Source: Hydrogenophaga sp.
GTDB taxonomy: Bacteria > Pseudomonadota > Gammaproteobacteria > Burkholderiales > Burkholderiaceae_C
Assembly (NCBI GenBank): GCA_018333605.1
Contig: JAGXSV010000080.1
Span: forward strand, 1 to 55,674
Reading direction: 5' to 3'
Length of the DNA: 55,674 nucleotides
Shown here: in pieces, positions 52,882 through 55,674 of the stretch
Layout of the letters: each line of letters opens with the position of its first letter
How positions within the stretch are numbered: position 1 is the first letter of the stretch
Notes under the pieces: model-generated
What the model was told of the DNA's origin: nothing
Seen by the model: the letters and a program-made list of their open reading frames with translations, nothing else
The model's database searches: none
Made by a program: the position numbers and the translations under genes

Positions 52882-54765
52882 ATGAGCCCGAACACCACCC
52901 CAAACGCCCCTAAAAACAACCCTGCAGCCCCCGCCAGCGAAGCGGCCGGCGAACACAAGGTCAGCAACTTCCTGCGCCAGATCATTGAAAAAGACCTGGA
53001 ACAAGGCACCTACGCCAGCCGCCACTGGGCCGGCACCCCGGGCGACGCCGCCCACCACGCCGCCGGCCCGCTGGACCCGGCCAAGATTCGCACACGCTTC
53101 CCCCCCGAGCCCAACGGCTACCTGCACGTGGGTCACGCCAAGAGCATCTGCCTCAACTTTGGCCTGGCGCGCGACTACGGCGGCGTGTGCCACATGCGCT
53201 TTGACGACACCAACCCCGAGAAGGAAGACACCGAATACGTCAACTCCATCCTGGACGCGGTGCAGTGGCTCGGCTTTGGCTGGGAAGCCAACGGCCAAAA
53301 CCACCTGTTTCAGGCCAGCGACTATTTTGATTTCATGTACCGCGCGGCGGAATATTTGGTGCAATCGGGCCACGCCTATGTGGACGAACAAACCGCAGAG
53401 CAAATGCGCGCCAACCGCGGCGACTTCGGCAAACCCGGTGTGGACAGCCCGTTCCGAAGCCGCACCCCGGCCGAAAACCTGGCCCGCTTCCGCGAAATGC
53501 GCGACGGCCGCCATGAAGACGGCAGCATGGTGCTGCGCGCCAAGATCGACATGGCCTCGCCCAACATCAACCTGCGCGACCCGGCCATCTACCGCATCCG
53601 CCGCGCCACGCACCACAACACCGGCGACAAGTGGTGCATTTACCCCATGTACACCTTTGCGCACCCCATTGAGGACGCGCTGGAGCAGATCACCCACAGC
53701 ATCTGCACGCTGGAGTTTGAAGACCAACGGCCGTTTTACGACTGGCTGATGGAGCGCCTGATTGAAGGCCACCTGCTGGCCGCGCCCGCGCCCCGCCAGT
53801 ACGAATTTGCCCGCCTCAACCTCACCTACGTGATCACCAGCAAGCGCAAGCTGGCCCAGCTGGTGTACGACCACAAAGTGAGCGGCTGGGACGACCCGCG
53901 CATGCCCACCATCGTGGGCCTGCGCCGCCGCGGCTACACACCCGCCAGCATCCAGCTCTTTGCCGAACGCATCGGCGTCACCAAAAGCGATTCCTGGATC
54001 GACTACAGCACCTTAGAGGGCTGCCTGCGTGAAGACCTGGAAAACAAAGCCCACCGCGGCATGGCCGTGCTCGATCCCGTCAAGCTGGTGCTGACGAACT
54101 GGGCCGAAGCCTTTGGCGCTGACGACTACACGGAAGACTGCACCCTGCCCGCCCTGCCCCACAGCGCAGTCCCCGAAGGCCAGACCCCACCGCCCGACCG
54201 CGTGTTCAAGATCGGCAAAGAGGTGTGGATCGAACGCGAAGACTTTGAAGAAGTGCCGCCCAAGGGCTACAAGCGCCTCTATCCGCCCCGGCCAGGGGCG
54301 GACGGCCAAATGCAGCCTGGGAACATCGTGCGCCTCAAAGGCGGCTACGTCATCGAGTGCACCGGCTGCGCCAAAGACGTGAACGGCACCGTGCTTGAGG
54401 TGCACGCCAAGGTGATCCCCGACACCAAGAGCGGCACGCCCGGCGCCGACAGCGTGAAAGCCAAAGCCGCCATCACCTGGGTGGGCGTGGCCGACGGGGT
54501 GGAAGCCGAAGTGCGCCTGTACGACCGCCTGTTCAGCGACCCGCAGCCGGATGCGGGCGGCAAAGACTTCATTGAGGCGCTGAACCCCAACAGCCTGAAG
54601 GTGGTGACGGCTTATGTGGAGCCTTCACTGGCCGCTGCACAGCCGGATCAGAAGTTTCAGTTCGAACGCTTTGGGTACTTTGTGGCGGATCGGGTGGATC
54701 ACGTGGCGGGAGTGAAGCCGGTGTTCAACCGGGTGACCGGGTTGAAGGATTCCTGGGGCAAGTGA
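52882..54765 (+). CDS. glnS: Glutaminyl-tRNA synthetase
   Basis: 627 residues. Class I synthetase charging tRNA-Gln. PPEPNGYLHVGHAKSICLNF carries the HIGH motif (LHVGH, 81-85) and VITSKRKL the KMSKS-type loop; FDDTNPEKEDTEYV and WDDPRMPTIVGLRRRGYTP are GlnRS/GluRS-type conserved stretches; anticodon-binding beta-barrels follow. A polar N-terminal extension of ~25 residues (NPAAPASEAAGEHK) precedes the family start. Insert of ~20 residues after TWVGVADGVEAEVRLYDRLF region is within usual variation. Terminator follows. Confidence 0.96.
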   Translation: MSPNTTPNAPKNNPAAPASEAAGEHKVSNFLRQIIEKDLEQGTYASRHWAGTPGDAAHHAAGPLDPAKIRTRFPPEPNGYLHVGHAKSICLNFGLARDYGGVCHMRFDDTNPEKEDTEYVNSILDAVQWLGFGWEANGQNHLFQASDYFDFMYRAAEYLVQSGHAYVDEQTAEQMRANRGDFGKPGVDSPFRSRTPAENLARFREMRDGRHEDGSMVLRAKIDMASPNINLRDPAIYRIRRATHHNTGDKWCIYPMYTFAHPIEDALEQITHSICTLEFEDQRPFYDWLMERLIEGHLLAAPAPRQYEFARLNLTYVITSKRKLAQLVYDHKVSGWDDPRMPTIVGLRRRGYTPASIQLFAERIGVTKSDSWIDYSTLEGCLREDLENKAHRGMAVLDPVKLVLTNWAEAFGADDYTEDCTLPALPHSAVPEGQTPPPDRVFKIGKEVWIEREDFEEVPPKGYKRLYPPRPGADGQMQPGNIVRLKGGYVIECTGCAKDVNGTVLEVHAKVIPDTKSGTPGADSVKAKAAITWVGVADGVEAEVRLYDRLFSDPQPDAGGKDFIEALNPNSLKVVTAYVEPSLAAAQPDQKFQFERFGYFVADRVDHVAGVKPVFNRVTGLKDSWGK

Positions 54766-54799
54766 AACCCGCCGGCAACCTCGCCGGAGTCCAGACGAA

Positions 54800-54836
54800 A
54801 AAAAGGGCCTGCACCCCTACTGCGCAGGCCCTTTTT
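54800..54836 (+). terminator. Intrinsic terminator of glnS
   Basis: AAAAAGGGCCTGC / GCAGGCCCTTTTT, a perfect 13-pair stem with an 11-base loop, 35 bases past the glnS stop; works in both directions, so it may also end the convergent hypothetical gene. Confidence 0.92.
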
Positions 54837-54903
54837 CTTGAAACGGAATGACTGAACCCTCGGCCGTCGGCGTACCGGGGGCGGGAAAGTCCCTCGGCCC
54901 GGA

Positions 54904-55674
54904 TCAGCCGCGCAGGCGGATCGTCACTGAACCTTCGGTACGCTCATACTCCGCACCCCTGAAGGCACCGGTGCTGTCGATTTTGGTCTTGATGTTCACG
55001 GTGGCGGCGTCGGCACCTCCGAGAGAATCAAAAAACGGCGCACGGTAGCTGAAGGTAATGAACCCTGTCTGGGCCGTGTCGGGCTGGAGAGACCAGATGG
55101 CAGGGACGGAACCCGAGGATCCCGAGCAGCCAAGCTCGGTCAAAGAGGCCACATCAGGCTGTGAACAAACCGTGGCCAAGGCCCCACCGCTCGATGCTCC
55201 AATTTTCCCAATGAGGGGAAGGCCACTCTGCGGCGTGGTCCATGTCCAGAGCCGGCTCTGCATCGTCACCGCTGCGAGGGGCCGGTATTCGGCATCGAAG
55301 AAGACACTCAGAAAGTCTTCGCGAGGAGGAACACCATCGCGCAGTGATTTCAGTTTGATGGTGTAGTCGACGCGAGTGGTCGCGGTGACAGCCGGCGTGT
55401 ATGTGGTCACCAAGACGTTCACAGGTTGCTTCTGGGCAGTGATGGTTCCGATCCAGCGAAGATCGGCGGGCACCAGTTCGGGCGGCGGCGGTGGCAGCCT
55501 GCTCCAGCTCGGCCAATCCACTGGGGTCACCGTGGGTGCGATCACGGCATTGTCGGTCCCGGCCAGGTTGAGCCCGATGGACCGGGTCATCATGGTGTCG
55601 TAAGCGGAGCGGACCGGAAAGTCCAGCGTAGAGAAAACGGGCGTCGCATCACCGGCAGCGCCCCCCCCCCCCCC
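54904..55674 (-). CDS. Hypothetical protein, N-terminus beyond the window
   Basis: The minus-strand frame is open to the window end, so at least 256 residues, with the start missing. An internal Met pair at 55593 is probably not the start, since upstream codons read DATPVFSTLDFPVRSAYDT, plausible protein. Ser/Thr/Pro-rich, with a PPPPP run and two Cys (VCSQPDV, LGCSGSS); the second half looks like beta-strands (TGFITFSYRAPFFDSLGGAD). Likely an exported protein or lipoprotein; no family recognised. The window ends in fourteen C, read as Gly codons. Confidence 0.6.
   Translation of the reverse strand, partial: GGGGGAAGDATPVFSTLDFPVRSAYDTMMTRSIGLNLAGTDNAVIAPTVTPVDWPSWSRLPPPPPELVPADLRWIGTITAQKQPVNVLVTTYTPAVTATTRVDYTIKLKSLRDGVPPREDFLSVFFDAEYRPLAAVTMQSRLWTWTTPQSGLPLIGKIGASSGGALATVCSQPDVASLTELGCSGSSGSVPAIWSLQPDTAQTGFITFSYRAPFFDSLGGADAATVNIKTKIDSTGAFRGAEYERTEGSVTIRLRG

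Overview
The window reads as chromosome of a high-GC betaproteobacterium, most likely Burkholderiales/Comamonadaceae (Hydrogenophaga- or Rhodoferax-like). The grounds are protein character only: an EF-P with Arg32 next to its rhamnosyltransferase EarP, a polyhydroxyalkanoate phasin, a Bug/TctC-type solute receptor, the small Trp-rich protein of this group, and a UvrC with a long acidic insert. No rRNA, tRNA, prophage or CRISPR array was seen. Nearly all DNA is coding housekeeping or metabolic sequence; long ORFs antisense to real genes are codon-bias shadows and are left out.

Layout. 1-2.2 kb is a scar: the C-terminal end of a radical SAM protein, an unexplained stretch, an IS630-type transposase fragment and a LysR regulator pseudogene without its DNA-binding domain. 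2.2-9.5 kb holds an EamA exporter, pgsA, uvrC, an AbrB-type antitoxin/Doc toxin pair, earP-efp and a LOG-family nucleosidase. 9.5-16.2 kb is a complete tripartite RND efflux operon with a divergent TetR repressor and a clear palindromic operator between them. 16.5-22.1 kb is a complete seven-gene Mrp cation/proton antiporter operon, nearly every junction an ATGA overlap. 22.4-27.7 kb carries rmuC, a hydroxyacid dehydrogenase, an FKBP isomerase and a coupled deacetylase-thioesterase-nitroreductase set. 27.7-30.8 kb has the phasin with a strong promoter, a patatin-like lipoprotein and an orphan iron-binding receptor.

30.9-37.1 kb is acyl-CoA metabolism: an SDR dehydrogenase, then a malonate cluster (GntR regulator matR, malonyl-CoA decarboxylase matA, TctC-type receptor, enoyl-CoA hydratase, malonyl-CoA synthetase matB). 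Malonate would be activated to malonyl-CoA by MatB and decarboxylated to acetyl-CoA by MatA. 37.2-45 kb holds lgt, two different dihydroxy-acid dehydratases placed head to head, a small Trp-rich protein, a c-type cytochrome and acs. 45-55.7 kb has a decayed UPF0114 membrane protein, uppP, a DUF1439 lipoprotein, a secreted His/Tyr-rich protein, a DUF924 protein, a choice-of-anchor I lipoprotein behind a probable Pho box, a DUF2157 membrane protein, glnS and a hypothetical gene cut by the window end.

The least expected items are: a 270-nt internally deleted group II intron lying directly behind the terminator of ilvD (38107-38376, minus strand); four GTCAC units spaced exactly 11 bp in front of the choice-of-anchor I gene; three GTAAT units spaced exactly 10 bp in front of matR; the hybrid AbrB-Doc module; and two pseudogenes (LysR, UPF0114) recognisable only by joining frames. 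No wholly new multi-gene system was found; the malonate cluster with its own hydratase and an orphan receptor is the closest candidate.
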